Of a DNA stretch of 64,000 bases, positions 14,485-23,660 are shown piece after piece (positions within the stretch are counted from its first letter, which is position 1; the number at the start of each line of letters is the position of its first letter). The position numbers and the translations under genes are program-made. Below the pieces are notes generated by a model. That model saw only the letters and a list, made by a program, of their open reading frames with translations, made no database searches and was not told where the DNA came from. Source of the stretch: Clostridia bacterium (GTDB lineage: Bacteria > Bacillota > Clostridia > Christensenellales > UBA1242). The stretch lies in NCBI GenBank assembly GCA_017467585.1, contig JAFUSR010000004.1, positions 345,563 to 409,562 of the forward strand, given 5' to 3'.

Positions 14485-15756
14485 ATGTATTTAGACAGAG
14501 TTAAAATTTATGTACAAGCAGGCGCTGGTGGCGACGGAAAAACTAGCTTTCGAACAGAAAAATTTGTGCCAAATGGTGGACCAGATGGAGGAGATGGAGG
14601 CAATGGTGGTTCTGTTATTTTTGTTGCTGACAAAATGCTTGATGACCTTGTTGATTTCAGATTCACAAAGCACTTCAGAGCTCAAAATGGTGCAAATGGT
14701 GAGGGCAGTAACAAAACAGGAAAGTCTGGTGCAGATTTAATTGTTAAAGTTCCTTGCGGAACTGTGATTAAAGATGCAGAAACCGAAAAGATTATTGCCG
14801 ACCTGTTTGCTGATGGCGAAAAAGTTGTTGTTCTTGAAGGTGGACTTGGCGGAAAAGGTAATGCTCGTTATAAAACCAGTCGCAGGCAAGCCCCTGCCTT
14901 TTCTCAAACAGGACAAAAGACTGAAGAAAAGACAATTTTACTTGAACTTAAAACAATTGCCGATGTTGGATTAATCGGCTTTCCAAATGTTGGCAAGAGC
15001 ACGCTTCTTTCTATGATGACAAACGCAAAGCCCAAAATTGCGAACTATCACTTTACCACGCTTGCTCCAAACATTGGTGTTTGTGTTGCAGGAAGTGAAA
15101 GGTTTGTCATCGCAGATATACCTGGTTTAATTGAAGGGGCGAGTGAAGGCGTAGGATTAGGTCATTATTTCTTGCGCCATGTTGAGAGAACAAGGTTGCT
15201 GCTTCATGTTATTGATGTTGCAGGAAGTGAAGGTCGTGATCCATATAGTGACTATAAAATTGTCAACACAGAACTAAAAAAATATGGCAAAAAAGTTGCA
15301 AACCTTCCTCAAATTATTGTTTTGAATAAGATAGACATGGCAACCGAAAGACAAATCAAAGAATTTAAGGCGCACATTTCTAAACTTAAAAACAAACCAG
15401 AAATTGTTGAGGTTTCGGCCATTTCTAACAAAAATTTAGACACTCTTATTAGAGTTGTAATGGAAAAGTTAAAAACACTTCCTCCAAAACAGAGAGAAGA
15501 TTTCGAACCATTTAAATATGAGCGTCCAGACGCAAACAAATATGTTATTGAAAGGGCAGACAACGCAAGCTTTATTGTTTCTGGTGGCTATATTGATGAA
15601 CTTTCTCGTGGAATTGTTTTAAACGACCCAACGAGTTTTGCATACTTTCAAAAGGCAATCAAAGACAAGGGAATTATTCGTGAACTCAAAAAACGCGGCA
15701 TGAAAACTGGCGACACAGTTATCATTGGCGACATTGAGTTTACATATGAAGATTAG
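14485..15756 (+). CDS. obg: GTPase Obg (CgtA)
   Basis: 423 residues. N-terminal glycine-rich Obg fold (1-158, with GGPDGGDGGNGGSVIF), central G domain (G1 GFPNVGKST, G3 DIPGLIEGA, G4 NKID), and a C-terminal OCT domain of about 75 residues ending GDTVIIGDIEFTYED. Obg binds the 50S subunit late in assembly and responds to ppGpp. Residues for GTP binding are all present. The neighbouring yhbY gene, also a 50S-assembly factor, supports a shared job in ribosome maturation. Confidence 0.97.
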   Translation: MYLDRVKIYVQAGAGGDGKTSFRTEKFVPNGGPDGGDGGNGGSVIFVADKMLDDLVDFRFTKHFRAQNGANGEGSNKTGKSGADLIVKVPCGTVIKDAETEKIIADLFADGEKVVVLEGGLGGKGNARYKTSRRQAPAFSQTGQKTEEKTILLELKTIADVGLIGFPNVGKSTLLSMMTNAKPKIANYHFTTLAPNIGVCVAGSERFVIADIPGLIEGASEGVGLGHYFLRHVERTRLLLHVIDVAGSEGRDPYSDYKIVNTELKKYGKKVANLPQIIVLNKIDMATERQIKEFKAHISKLKNKPEIVEVSAISNKNLDTLIRVVMEKLKTLPPKQREDFEPFKYERPDANKYVIERADNASFIVSGGYIDELSRGIVLNDPTSFAYFQKAIKDKGIIRELKKRGMKTGDTVIIGDIEFTYED

Positions 15757-15767
15757 GGAGAAAAAAT

Positions 15768-16073
15768 ATGGAATTATCAAGCAAAAACAGAGCAAAATTA
15801 AGAGCACTTGCTTCTCAAATTGATGCAACTGCCATGGTTGGAATAAATGGACTTACTGATAACATTGTTGAGCAAGTTAAAATGGATTTTAATTCGCGCG
15901 AACTTGTTAAGGTAAAAGTTCTGCGAGGGGCAGGAATAGCACCAAAGGAGGCAATGGAAAAGGTTGCGCTAGAAACAAAGTCAACCCCCATTTGCACAAT
16001 AGGTAACTTTTTTGTTCTCTACAAAATTAACAACAAAAAGGGATTCAAGCATGTGCTTGGGCTTGATGACTAA
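15768..16073 (+). CDS. yhbY: Ribosome assembly RNA-binding protein YhbY
   Basis: 101 residues, the full length of the CRS1/YhbY (CRM) domain. The hallmark loop between strand and helix reads VLRGAGIAPKEA here, in place of the usual N-x-x-G-form; the start LSSKNRAKLRALASQIDATAMVG is typical. It binds pre-50S particles. It lies 11 bases after obg, with GGGAGAA as ribosome binding site. The transcript must stop before the pheS T-box; no strong hairpin of its own is visible there. Confidence 0.9.
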   Translation: MELSSKNRAKLRALASQIDATAMVGINGLTDNIVEQVKMDFNSRELVKVKVLRGAGIAPKEAMEKVALETKSTPICTIGNFFVLYKINNKKGFKHVLGLDD

Positions 16074-16081
16074 AATAAGAG

Positions 16082-16110
16082 TTGACAAAAATATAAAAAA
16101 GTTATAGACT
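16082..16110 (+). promoter_or_regulatory. Promoter of the pheST T-box transcript
   Basis: TTGACA (16082-16087), a 17-base spacer and TAGACT (16105-16110); transcript start near 16117. Confidence 0.7.
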
Positions 16111-16116
16111 ATCATA

Positions 16117-16362
16117 TAGTTATTAAACGCAATGAAAACACTATCAAGTTTTTAGTATTCAAATTCAGAGAATTGTTGCCATGGCTGAGAGCAACAGTTG
16201 TAACGCTAAAAATCAATTTCGGTGTTGGAGCGGTCAGGCTAAACCCTGAACATAGGCGTATGTATAAACGCACCAATGAGGTTTGGGCTTCCCAAACGAA
16301 AATAGGTGGTACCACGCGGATATAAAAAGCGTCCTATTAATTAGGGCGTTTTATTTTTTTAA
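16117..16362 (+). promoter_or_regulatory. T-box riboswitch controlling pheST
   Basis: Leader of about 250 bases ending in the conserved T-box AGGTGGTACCACGCGGA (16304-16320). It is followed by the terminator AAAGCGTCCTA...TTAGGGCGTTTT plus a T run (16327-16362); the T-box pairs with the terminator left arm to form the antiterminator. Stem I contains the hairpin GTTGC/GCAAC. The best specifier candidate is the UUC at 16218-16220, in AATTTCGGTG, matching Phe. Uncharged tRNA-Phe would allow readthrough into pheS and pheT. The class is certain from the T-box; the exact specifier position is inferred. Confidence 0.93.
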
Positions 16363-16372
16363 GGAGAGAAAA

Positions 16373-17407
16373 ATGAAAGAAAAAATCAACGAAATTGAAA
16401 AGCAATTTGATGAAGACAGCAAAAATATTGCTGACCTTTCTTCACTTGAAGAACTCAGACTTGCTTATCTTGGGAAAAAAGGAAAAATTACTGATTTGAT
16501 GACTTATTTTAGAGTTGTTCCTGCAGAGCTCAAAAAAGAAATGGGAATGCTTGTAAATAACTTAAAAAATCATATTGAAGAATCTATTGCTGAGTTTAAA
16601 CAAAAACTTGCAGACAAGGCTGTTCAAGAAGAAATCAACAGGGCAAAGCCTTTTGATATCACACTTCCGGTTGATACTGGGGTTGGTTCTCTTCATCCAA
16701 GAACAATAATTCAAAAACAAGTTGTAGATATTTTTTCTTCAATGGGTTTTATTATTGAAGACGGAAATGAAATTGAAACAGAATATAATAACTTTATTGC
16801 TGTTAACGTTCCCGAAACACACCCAGCAAGAGACATGCAAGACACTTTCTGGCTAGACAATGGCGAGGTTCTTAAAACCCAAACATCTGCCGCGCAAAAC
16901 AGAATTCTTAGAACTTACGGACCAAAATGCAAGGTTTTGTTTCCTGGAAGATGCTTCAGAAATGAGGCTATCGATGCAAGTCACGAAAACACTTTCTTTC
17001 AGATTGAGGGTGTTGTGGTAGACGAAAATGTTTCAGTCGCAAACCTCATTTATTTCATGAAAAAAATGCTTAATGGTGTGTTTAAAAAAGACATCAACGT
17101 TCGCTTACGTCCAGGATATTTCCCATTTACTGAACCATCTTTCGAGCTTGATGCTAGTTGCCCATTCTGTGGTGGAAAGGGTTGCTCAACCTGTGGAAAT
17201 TCTGGTTGGATTGAACTTTGTCCATGTGGCATGATTCACCCAAATGTTCTAAAAATAGCTGGCGTTGATCCAGAAAAATATAATGGATTTGCATTTGGAC
17301 TTGGCATGGACCGTTTGGTTATGATTAAAAGTGGTTTGGATGATATCCGCCACCTAAATGCTGGCGAAGTTAAACTTTTGAGGCAATTCAAAACAAAAAT
17401 CAATTAG
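16373..17407 (+). CDS. pheS: Phenylalanine-tRNA ligase alpha subunit
   Basis: 344 residues from the ATG at 16373, which has AAGGAGAG just upstream. A longer in-frame extension back to 16283 runs through the T-box terminator and is not translated. The N-terminal coiled coil (1-85) binds tRNA. The class II catalytic core follows, with motif 2 FRNEAIDASHENTFFQIEG and motif 3 GFAFGLGMDRLVMI, and with the cysteine-bearing insertion CPFCGGKGCSTCG usual in Bacillota. It forms the alpha2beta2 enzyme with PheT, encoded 17 bases downstream, under one T-box. Confidence 0.97.
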   Translation: MKEKINEIEKQFDEDSKNIADLSSLEELRLAYLGKKGKITDLMTYFRVVPAELKKEMGMLVNNLKNHIEESIAEFKQKLADKAVQEEINRAKPFDITLPVDTGVGSLHPRTIIQKQVVDIFSSMGFIIEDGNEIETEYNNFIAVNVPETHPARDMQDTFWLDNGEVLKTQTSAAQNRILRTYGPKCKVLFPGRCFRNEAIDASHENTFFQIEGVVVDENVSVANLIYFMKKMLNGVFKKDINVRLRPGYFPFTEPSFELDASCPFCGGKGCSTCGNSGWIELCPCGMIHPNVLKIAGVDPEKYNGFAFGLGMDRLVMIKSGLDDIRHLNAGEVKLLRQFKTKIN

Positions 17408-17424
17408 GCGGGAGAAGAGGTAAG

Positions 17425-19794
17425 ATGAAAATTAGTTTAAATTGGATTAAAGATTATGTAGATTTGAGCGGAATTGAAACTGACGAAATTGTTAAACGTT
17501 TTAATCTTTCAACCGCTGAGATTGAAGAAGTTGAATATATGGGTGCCAAAACCCATGGTGTTGTGTTTGGAAAAATTTTGGAAGTAAAACCACACCCAAC
17601 AAACGCTCATTGGCACATTTTGAAAGTTGACATTGGAACAAAAACACTTCAAATTGTTTGTGGTGCGCCAAATGTTAGAGAGGGGATGGTTACTTGTGTT
17701 GCAACTGACGGCGGCTGCGTTAACGGATTTAAAATATCAGTTGCTAAGCGTGGCGACATAGATAGCGAAGGCATGTGCTGCAGCAGCGCAGAACTTGGAA
17801 TTGGTTCAGACAACGATGGAATTATGGATCTAGTTGGTGATTATCCTATTGGAACCGACATAAAAGAGTATTGGCCAGTAGATGACATCATTCTTGAAAT
17901 AGACAACAAAACACTCACCAACAGGCCAGACCTTTGGGGTCACTATGGAATGGCTAGAGAATTTGCTGTTATATTTGATAGACCACTCAAGAAAATTGAC
18001 GTTGCAGACCTTTCTCGATATAATGCATTAAAGAAAATTTCTATTGAAAACAAAAGCAAAAATTGCTATCGCTATTCTGCAATTTCTGCTGAAAACATAA
18101 CAGTTAAAAAATCTCCAGATTTCATGAAAATTAGACTTACTTATTGTGGAATGAGAGATATTAACTTGCTCGCTGATCTCACAAACTATGTGATGATGGA
18201 TGTTGGTCTTCCTATGCATGCATTTGATAACAATGTTGTTAAAGGGATTAAAGTTGTTGATTCGCACGAGGGAACAAAAATGCTCACACTCGAAGGAGAA
18301 GAACACACACTTCCAGAAAACGCAGTTACAATTTGTGATCAAGGTGGCGAGCCTGTTGCTATTGCCGGAGTTAAAGGTGGATTAAAATCTGGAATCTCAG
18401 ATAGCACAACAAGTGTTTTGTTTGAGGCCGCTGTGTTTAACAGCACGGCAATCAGAAAAACAAGCAGAAAGATTGGTCTTGTCACTGATGCATCAATAAG
18501 ATATGAAAAATCTCTCGACCCAGAAAAGACAACTCTTGCGCTTTCAAGAATGATTAAGTTGCTCTGTGACATTGACAGTGGTGCAAAAGTTACATCTGCG
18601 CTTTCTGACAGTTATGATTATCACTATCCAAAACTGTCAATTGAAATTTCTCCAAAGTTTATCAGCAACATTGTTGGTGAAAACTTAGAGGAAGAGAGAG
18701 TGGTTAAAATTTTGACTGGTCTTGGCTTTGACGTTAAAACATCTAAAAATGGACTTGTTGTTGGAGTTCCTTCTTGGAGGGCTACAAAAGACGTCTCAAT
18801 TAAAGAAGACTTGGTTGAAGAAGTTGCCAGAATGTTTGGCTATGATAACATTGAGCCAAAACCACTTAAATTTGAAGCTGTTCCCGTGGCGCTTAAAAGG
18901 GATGTGTTGCTCGAATATGAGAGCAAAAAATATCTTGCAGAAAAATATGGCGCAACCGAAGTTCATAGCTACATTTGGAACTATAAAGACTTCTGCGAAA
19001 AACATAAAATTGAACATCCAAGTTACATTAAACTTATGGATAGTTCAAATTCTGGTCAAGATTCAATTCGAAGCAAACTTGCACCAACAATGTTAAAGTT
19101 TTTTGAAGAGAACAGAAACTCTCTCGACGACATTAGAATTTTTGAGATTGGCAGAGTTGTTACTGGCCTCGATGAACAAAAGTTGGCAATTGAAAAGAAG
19201 CATTTGGCAGTTCTTCTCGCAAGTCAAACTGACAGTGAAGAAAAGTTGTTTAATGAAGCAAAGAAAATTGTTGTTGACCTTGCAAAAACTGTGGTTGGAC
19301 TTGATGTTAACTTAAAAAGAGGTGAGACATCTAGTTATTATCATCCAGTGAATAGTGCCCGTGTTGTCAGCCGAACTGACGACTTTGGCGAAATGGGCAT
19401 TTTGCACCCAACTGTGAAAAAGAGCATAGACAAACGCTTTAATGTTTGCTTAATAGAATTAGACTTTGGCAAACTTGCGGCTGCTCCAGTATATTACAAA
19501 AAACCAAAAATGCTTTCAAAATATCAGCAGGTTAACATGGATTTCAATTTCCTTGTTGATAAGAAACTTTCTTATGGTGAGTTTGAGAGCACTCTCAGTA
19601 AATATCGCAACAAAATTTCAAACGGATTCGAACTTGTAGATATTTATGAGGATGATAGTTTGGGAGACAGGAAGAGCATAACTGTTCGCTTTGAACTTGG
19701 CAGCTTTGACCACACACTATCTGGTGAAGAAATTGAAAAGTTTAGAGGAGAACTCATTGCTCATGCTAGCAAAAACAATATCATTTTAAGATAG
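17425..19794 (+). CDS. pheT: Phenylalanine-tRNA ligase beta subunit
   Basis: 789 residues, normal length. Order: N-terminal segment, EMAP-like tRNA-binding domain (about 40-150, with VVFGKILEVKPHP and QIVCGAPNVREG), B3/B4 editing domain (about 210-385), B5 DNA-binding-like domain (about 400-475), inactive synthetase-like core, and the C-terminal FDX-ACB anticodon-binding domain (about 695-789). It clears mischarged Tyr-tRNA-Phe. It shares a transcript with pheS. Its last nine bases overlap the end of a convergent gene, so no separate terminator fits between them. Confidence 0.96.
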   Translation: MKISLNWIKDYVDLSGIETDEIVKRFNLSTAEIEEVEYMGAKTHGVVFGKILEVKPHPTNAHWHILKVDIGTKTLQIVCGAPNVREGMVTCVATDGGCVNGFKISVAKRGDIDSEGMCCSSAELGIGSDNDGIMDLVGDYPIGTDIKEYWPVDDIILEIDNKTLTNRPDLWGHYGMAREFAVIFDRPLKKIDVADLSRYNALKKISIENKSKNCYRYSAISAENITVKKSPDFMKIRLTYCGMRDINLLADLTNYVMMDVGLPMHAFDNNVVKGIKVVDSHEGTKMLTLEGEEHTLPENAVTICDQGGEPVAIAGVKGGLKSGISDSTTSVLFEAAVFNSTAIRKTSRKIGLVTDASIRYEKSLDPEKTTLALSRMIKLLCDIDSGAKVTSALSDSYDYHYPKLSIEISPKFISNIVGENLEEERVVKILTGLGFDVKTSKNGLVVGVPSWRATKDVSIKEDLVEEVARMFGYDNIEPKPLKFEAVPVALKRDVLLEYESKKYLAEKYGATEVHSYIWNYKDFCEKHKIEHPSYIKLMDSSNSGQDSIRSKLAPTMLKFFEENRNSLDDIRIFEIGRVVTGLDEQKLAIEKKHLAVLLASQTDSEEKLFNEAKKIVVDLAKTVVGLDVNLKRGETSSYYHPVNSARVVSRTDDFGEMGILHPTVKKSIDKRFNVCLIELDFGKLAAAPVYYKKPKMLSKYQQVNMDFNFLVDKKLSYGEFESTLSKYRNKISNGFELVDIYEDDSLGDRKSITVRFELGSFDHTLSGEEIEKFRGELIAHASKNNIILR

Positions 19795-20535
19795 CTTTCG
19801 GTTTGAAACAATCAAACAAATAAGCCCGAACGAAACAAAAATTGTTCCTGCAAAACAATACCAAAAAGTGAAGGGAACAACAAAACTGATTGCAATAAGC
19901 AAAACACCATATAGCATATAGTGTTTTGCTTTTTTTCTGTCAAATGTCACAATTAATACATTTTTTATGTCAAAATAGTGTCTTTTTGCGGTTTTTTCTT
20001 TTTCTGTGGGAAACAGGTTATTATCTTTCATTAAACAAAAGACATCTTCTGTGCAAATAAATTTCATTGATAGCTTATTAGCCAGTTCGCTTGCTTTTGA
20101 GGTTATTGAATTAGAAAAAATTTCAATTGGCTTGCTTAAGTCTTTTGAGCAAACAAAACAAATGTCTTCAACTTTAATTTCTTCACGAGAATAATCTATG
20201 TAATAAAACTTGTTTTCTGATTCAAACAAATTTTTGCTGACTTTTTTTGCTTTTAGTAGCTTGGCAAAAAATTGTTCAGCACTTGCTTTGTTAACTGAGA
20301 GAAAATCAAAACAGGTCTTTGCAAAAGATATATCTCTAAGGTTGATTTCTTTTTTGTTTGAAATTCTTTTTGATAAAAAGGATAGGGTTTTAAACAGAAT
20401 AAAAGCAGCAAGTGCCGTGAGGCACAGCGAGAGTGGCAAATTCTTTATATATCTTCGAATCCATGCAAAACAAACAATGCTAACAGCTGTTGTTGAAATT
20501 GTTATATCAATAATTTTTGCAAGTCTTGAACGCAT
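19786..20535 (-). CDS. Membrane protein with four hydrophobic segments and a central soluble domain
   Basis: 249 residues. Two N-terminal membrane segments (about 10-28 and 35-53), a soluble part of about 130 residues, and two C-terminal segments (LYGVLLIAISFVVPFTFWY and AGTIFVSFGLICLIV). The soluble part has a strand-rich pattern (FYYIDYSREEIKVEDICFVC, then KPIEIFSNSITSKASELANK) loosely like the restriction-endonuclease-like fold of membrane Mrr-type proteins. I cannot confirm that fold or see a catalytic motif. It is convergent with pheT and divergent from the nucleoside phosphorylase gene. Function unknown. Confidence 0.6.
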   Translation of the reverse strand: MRSRLAKIIDITISTTAVSIVCFAWIRRYIKNLPLSLCLTALAAFILFKTLSFLSKRISNKKEINLRDISFAKTCFDFLSVNKASAEQFFAKLLKAKKVSKNLFESENKFYYIDYSREEIKVEDICFVCSKDLSKPIEIFSNSITSKASELANKLSMKFICTEDVFCLMKDNNLFPTEKEKTAKRHYFDIKNVLIVTFDRKKAKHYMLYGVLLIAISFVVPFTFWYCFAGTIFVSFGLICLIVSNRKLS

Positions 20536-20649
20536 AACTCAATTATTGACTAAGTGGGTGGTTATTATTCTAATTTTGATATCAATATGTTTGATTTTGA
20601 GTTATATTATAATATATAATGTAAATATCATAATCAACGTGGTGGATTC

Positions 20650-21936
20650 ATGGAATTTAAAGACATTTTATCAAAAAAACAGAAGGAACAATTAACAAAA
20701 GAAGATTTTAGAGCATTTGTTGAAATGCTTTCTAATGGCAAACTCTCTGAAAAGCAAATTTTAGAATTTGCTAAAATGCTTAATAGCGTTGGCTGCTCAG
20801 ATTCTGAGATATTTGAACTTGCAACTGCTTTTGCTTGTTCTGGTGAACTTTTGAATTTGTCTCAAAAGTTTGATTTGTGCGTAGATAAACACAGTGCAGG
20901 CAAGGTGTCTGATGGAATGTCTCTTATTTTAATGAGTGTGTTCCCATGTCTCGGAATCACATTTGTCAAGAGCATAAGTTCCATTTATGGAATGTATGGT
21001 TCAATGCTCTCTAGACTTTCTGCTATCGATGGCTTTGAAGTTGCTGCATCTATTGATGATGCAACGGAAAAAGCAAAAAAGTGTGGAACTTTTTTGCTGA
21101 AAACTAAAATTGCACCAGCATCTGCTGAGGTTTATAGAGTGTGCAAAAAACATAATTTTTTGTGCGAGCCAATTGTCTCTAGCACAATAATGAGCAACAA
21201 AATTGCAACAGGTGCAAATATGCTAGTTGTCGATGTTAAGGCAGGTGAGGGAGCTGTTGTTGATTCTGCAACAAGCAACAAAATTGCTGAGAGAATAGTC
21301 AGTGTTGGAAAGCTTGCTGGAATTAACACAATTTCAATTGTAACAGATTTGAGTTGGCCAATTGCTTCTTCCGTTGGAAATAATCTTGAACTTCAAGAAA
21401 TTAAAGATTTGCTCTCTGGTCAAAAAGATTATGCCGGAAGCAGTTTGATGGCTCTTGCAAGGGAAATGGTTGTTTGCGCGCTGCTTGCTTCAAAAAGGTG
21501 CAAGACTCGCAGTGAGGCAACTGAAATGTTTAACAAAACAATAGAGAGTGGCGAGGCGTATTCAAAGTTTTGTGAGATTGTAGATTGTTATGGTGGAGAC
21601 ATTGTTTCTAGCGATAGAACAGAAAAATTAATCGACACCGCAGTTAGCTATGTTTGTGCAAAACGTGATGGTTATGTTTCTGATATCAAACTCGGAGCGC
21701 TTTATGATTCTGTAAATCACATTATTTCTAGCCAGAAAGATTTTGATAAAAGAGCTGGCTTAATTTTGATGTGTAGAGAGGGTGACAAAATTGGAGCTGG
21801 TCAAAAGTTGGCAAAGGTGTTTTATTCTCACGAAAACAAAAGATATTTTGAAGTTGCTCAAAATTTGATTAATAGTTTTATAATTGCAGATGAAAAGCCC
21901 TCTGTTAACAAATTGTTTTATAGGGTGGTGGTTTAA
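20650..21936 (+). CDS. Divergent pyrimidine/thymidine phosphorylase family protein
   Basis: 428 residues, the usual length for DeoA/Pdp. The fold is recognisable: a helical N-domain, KHSAGKVSDGMSL where the family has KHSTGGVGDK, PIVSSTIMSNKIATGA for the pyrimidine-binding S and K, DVKAGEGAVV, and a C-terminal alpha/beta domain. Two conserved segments have changed: the glycine-rich GRGLGHTGGTLDKLE is replaced by YGMYGSMLSRLS, and the LYALRD segment carrying the base-binding Arg is EVYRVCKKHN. It abuts deoC, so nucleoside breakdown is the expected context, but substrate choice may differ or activity may be lost. Ribosome binding site GGTGG. Confidence 0.75.
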   Translation: MEFKDILSKKQKEQLTKEDFRAFVEMLSNGKLSEKQILEFAKMLNSVGCSDSEIFELATAFACSGELLNLSQKFDLCVDKHSAGKVSDGMSLILMSVFPCLGITFVKSISSIYGMYGSMLSRLSAIDGFEVAASIDDATEKAKKCGTFLLKTKIAPASAEVYRVCKKHNFLCEPIVSSTIMSNKIATGANMLVVDVKAGEGAVVDSATSNKIAERIVSVGKLAGINTISIVTDLSWPIASSVGNNLELQEIKDLLSGQKDYAGSSLMALAREMVVCALLASKRCKTRSEATEMFNKTIESGEAYSKFCEIVDCYGGDIVSSDRTEKLIDTAVSYVCAKRDGYVSDIKLGALYDSVNHIISSQKDFDKRAGLILMCREGDKIGAGQKLAKVFYSHENKRYFEVAQNLINSFIIADEKPSVNKLFYRVVV

Positions 21937-22610
21937 TGCTTTGGTTTAAAAAGAAAGCTGTTGCTCCAGAAATAACAACGCTTGCGTCAGCCATAGATTA
22001 CACATTGTTAGACCCACGTGCCACACAAAAAGACATAGCAAACGCAATCAACATTGCAATTAAACATAAATATTATGCTGTTTGTGTGAACAGTGGAAAT
22101 GTAAAAATAGCCAAAGATTATGCGCTTGTAAAAGCAGTTGAAAATTTAAATATAGTTTCAGTTGTGGGATTTCCTCTTGGTGCCCAAAATTTGCAAACAA
22201 AGTTGTTCGAAGCAAAACAAGCACTTGCTGATGGAGCAGACGAACTTGACGTTGTGATTAATATCGGAAAAGCCAAAGAAGGCGACTATGATTATATTAA
22301 AAATGAACTGTCTAGAATTGTGCGTCAAAGCAAAGGAAAAATCGTTAAGGCCATCATTGAGACTTGCTATTTTGACAGGGAAGAAATAACGTCAATTTGT
22401 AAAGCATGTGTGCGCGCAAAAGTTGACTATATCAAAACTAGCACAGGCTATGGAACTGGTGGAGCAACTCCAGAAGTTATCGATTTGATTTCTAATGTTA
22501 CTGCTGGGAAATGCTTGGTTAAGGCGTCTGGTGGAATAAGGTCTGCAAGCCAAGCGGAAGAACTTGTTCGTGCAGGGGCATCGAGAATAGGCACGAGCAC
22601 AGAGATTTGA
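21936..22610 (+). CDS. deoC: Deoxyribose-phosphate aldolase
   Basis: 224 residues, normal length, class I aldolase TIM barrel. The Schiff-base Lys lies in YIKTSTGYGTGGAT, the second active-site Lys in LVKASGGIR, and the catalytic Asp in DELDVVINIG. It cleaves 2-deoxyribose 5-phosphate to acetaldehyde and glyceraldehyde 3-phosphate. The start codon shares one base with the stop of the phosphorylase gene, so the two are translationally coupled. This forms the usual phosphorylase-aldolase pair of deoxynucleoside catabolism, lacking only a phosphopentomutase. Confidence 0.95.
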   Translation: MLWFKKKAVAPEITTLASAIDYTLLDPRATQKDIANAINIAIKHKYYAVCVNSGNVKIAKDYALVKAVENLNIVSVVGFPLGAQNLQTKLFEAKQALADGADELDVVINIGKAKEGDYDYIKNELSRIVRQSKGKIVKAIIETCYFDREEITSICKACVRAKVDYIKTSTGYGTGGATPEVIDLISNVTAGKCLVKASGGIRSASQAEELVRAGASRIGTSTEI

Positions 22611-22620
22611 TGAGGGAAAT

Positions 22621-23040
22621 ATGGAGATTATTTTAAAGACAGAAAAAGACACAATTGAATTCGCAAAAAAGTTTTCAAAACAGCTCAAAGCTGGGGATGT
22701 GCTTTTGCTAGATGGAGATTTGGGGGCTGGAAAAACAGTTTTCACCAAGGGGCTGGTTTTGGGATTGTCTGGCGGAAAAGAAATAGCCATCAGTCCAACA
22801 TTTACAATAGTTAATGAATATAACACAACACCAAAACTTTATCACTTTGATTTTTATAGAATTAAAAGTGAAGACGAACTTGTTGCAATTGGCATTGAAG
22901 AATATTTGTTCTCAGATGCCATTTGTGTTGTGGAGTGGCCAGAAAGGGCTCCAAACATTTTGTCTATGGTCAAAACCAAAACAGTAAAGATTTTAAAAGT
23001 TGATGGTGGAAGAAAAATTATTTTGAATGGGGAAGAATAA
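22621..23040 (+). CDS. tsaE: tRNA t6A biosynthesis ATPase TsaE
   Basis: 139 residues, normal length. Walker A GDLGAGKTVF (about 33-42), the switch region SPTFTIVNEY, the helical YHFDFYRIKSEDEL and VVEWPERAP towards the end are all family hallmarks. It binds the TsaB-TsaD pair and drives cycles of t6A formation at position 37 of ANN-decoding tRNAs. Its stop overlaps the start of tsaB (TAATG). The TsaD and TsaC genes are not in the window. Confidence 0.95.
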   Translation: MEIILKTEKDTIEFAKKFSKQLKAGDVLLLDGDLGAGKTVFTKGLVLGLSGGKEIAISPTFTIVNEYNTTPKLYHFDFYRIKSEDELVAIGIEEYLFSDAICVVEWPERAPNILSMVKTKTVKILKVDGGRKIILNGEE

Positions 23041-23660
23041 TGAACATTTTATCGATTGATTGCAGCAATGGGCTTATGTTATCTCTTTTTGCTGATAAAA
23101 AACAATATAATTATTTTAACGCAGAACAAAAAAAGCAATCTGATGATTTGCTTGTTCAAATAGATAAACTCTTGATTGAAGCAAAATTGTCTGTCAAAAA
23201 CATTGATGTTATTGCGGTTTGTGTTGGTCCAGGCAGTTTCACTGGTATAAGGGTGGCAATTTCAACAGCCAAGGGACTCGCGATTGGTTCTCGCGCAAAA
23301 GTTGTCACTTTTAGTTCGTTCGAAACAATAGAAGATTTGCCAGACAATAATTATGGTGTTATTGTTGATGGTTTTGGAACAAATTATTATTATTACTTTA
23401 AAAAGTTTGGAAGAATTTTTGAAGGATGTAACACACCAGACAAAATTGAAAAACTTGCCGATGGGATAACTGTTTTCACATTGTCTGCGTCTGCAGCTGA
23501 AAAAATTACAAATTTTGTTTTAAAAACCGCTAATTATTCCTCAAAAAAGGTTATTGAAGAGAAGATTGCTTTAAATAAGTTTGTTTTAACAAATCAAATC
23601 GAACCTGTTTATTTGCGTGAAAGTCAGGCAGAAATTGAAAGGATAAAACATGGAAATTAA
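23040..23660 (+). CDS. tsaB: tRNA t6A biosynthesis protein TsaB
   Basis: 206 residues, a little shorter than in most relatives. ASKHA-fold N-terminus (ILSIDCSNGLMLSLF) and the signature VCVGPGSFTGIRVAISTAKG. TsaB is the inactive paralogue of TsaD and its scaffold. The start overlaps tsaE by one base, and the end overlaps rimI by 11 bases: the common tsaE-tsaB-rimI order of Bacillota. Confidence 0.93.
   Translation: MNILSIDCSNGLMLSLFADKKQYNYFNAEQKKQSDDLLVQIDKLLIEAKLSVKNIDVIAVCVGPGSFTGIRVAISTAKGLAIGSRAKVVTFSSFETIEDLPDNNYGVIVDGFGTNYYYYFKKFGRIFEGCNTPDKIEKLADGITVFTLSASAAEKITNFVLKTANYSSKKVIEEKIALNKFVLTNQIEPVYLRESQAEIERIKHGN

Noticed and set aside
16283..16372. N-terminal extension of pheS by 30 codons
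   Set aside because: It would be translated from inside the T-box and its terminator hairpin; the ATG at 16373 has the proper Shine-Dalgarno.
20210..20695. Plus-strand frame of 161 codons between pheT and the phosphorylase gene
   Set aside because: It lies opposite the membrane-protein gene, runs into the start of the phosphorylase gene in another frame and has no ribosome binding site.
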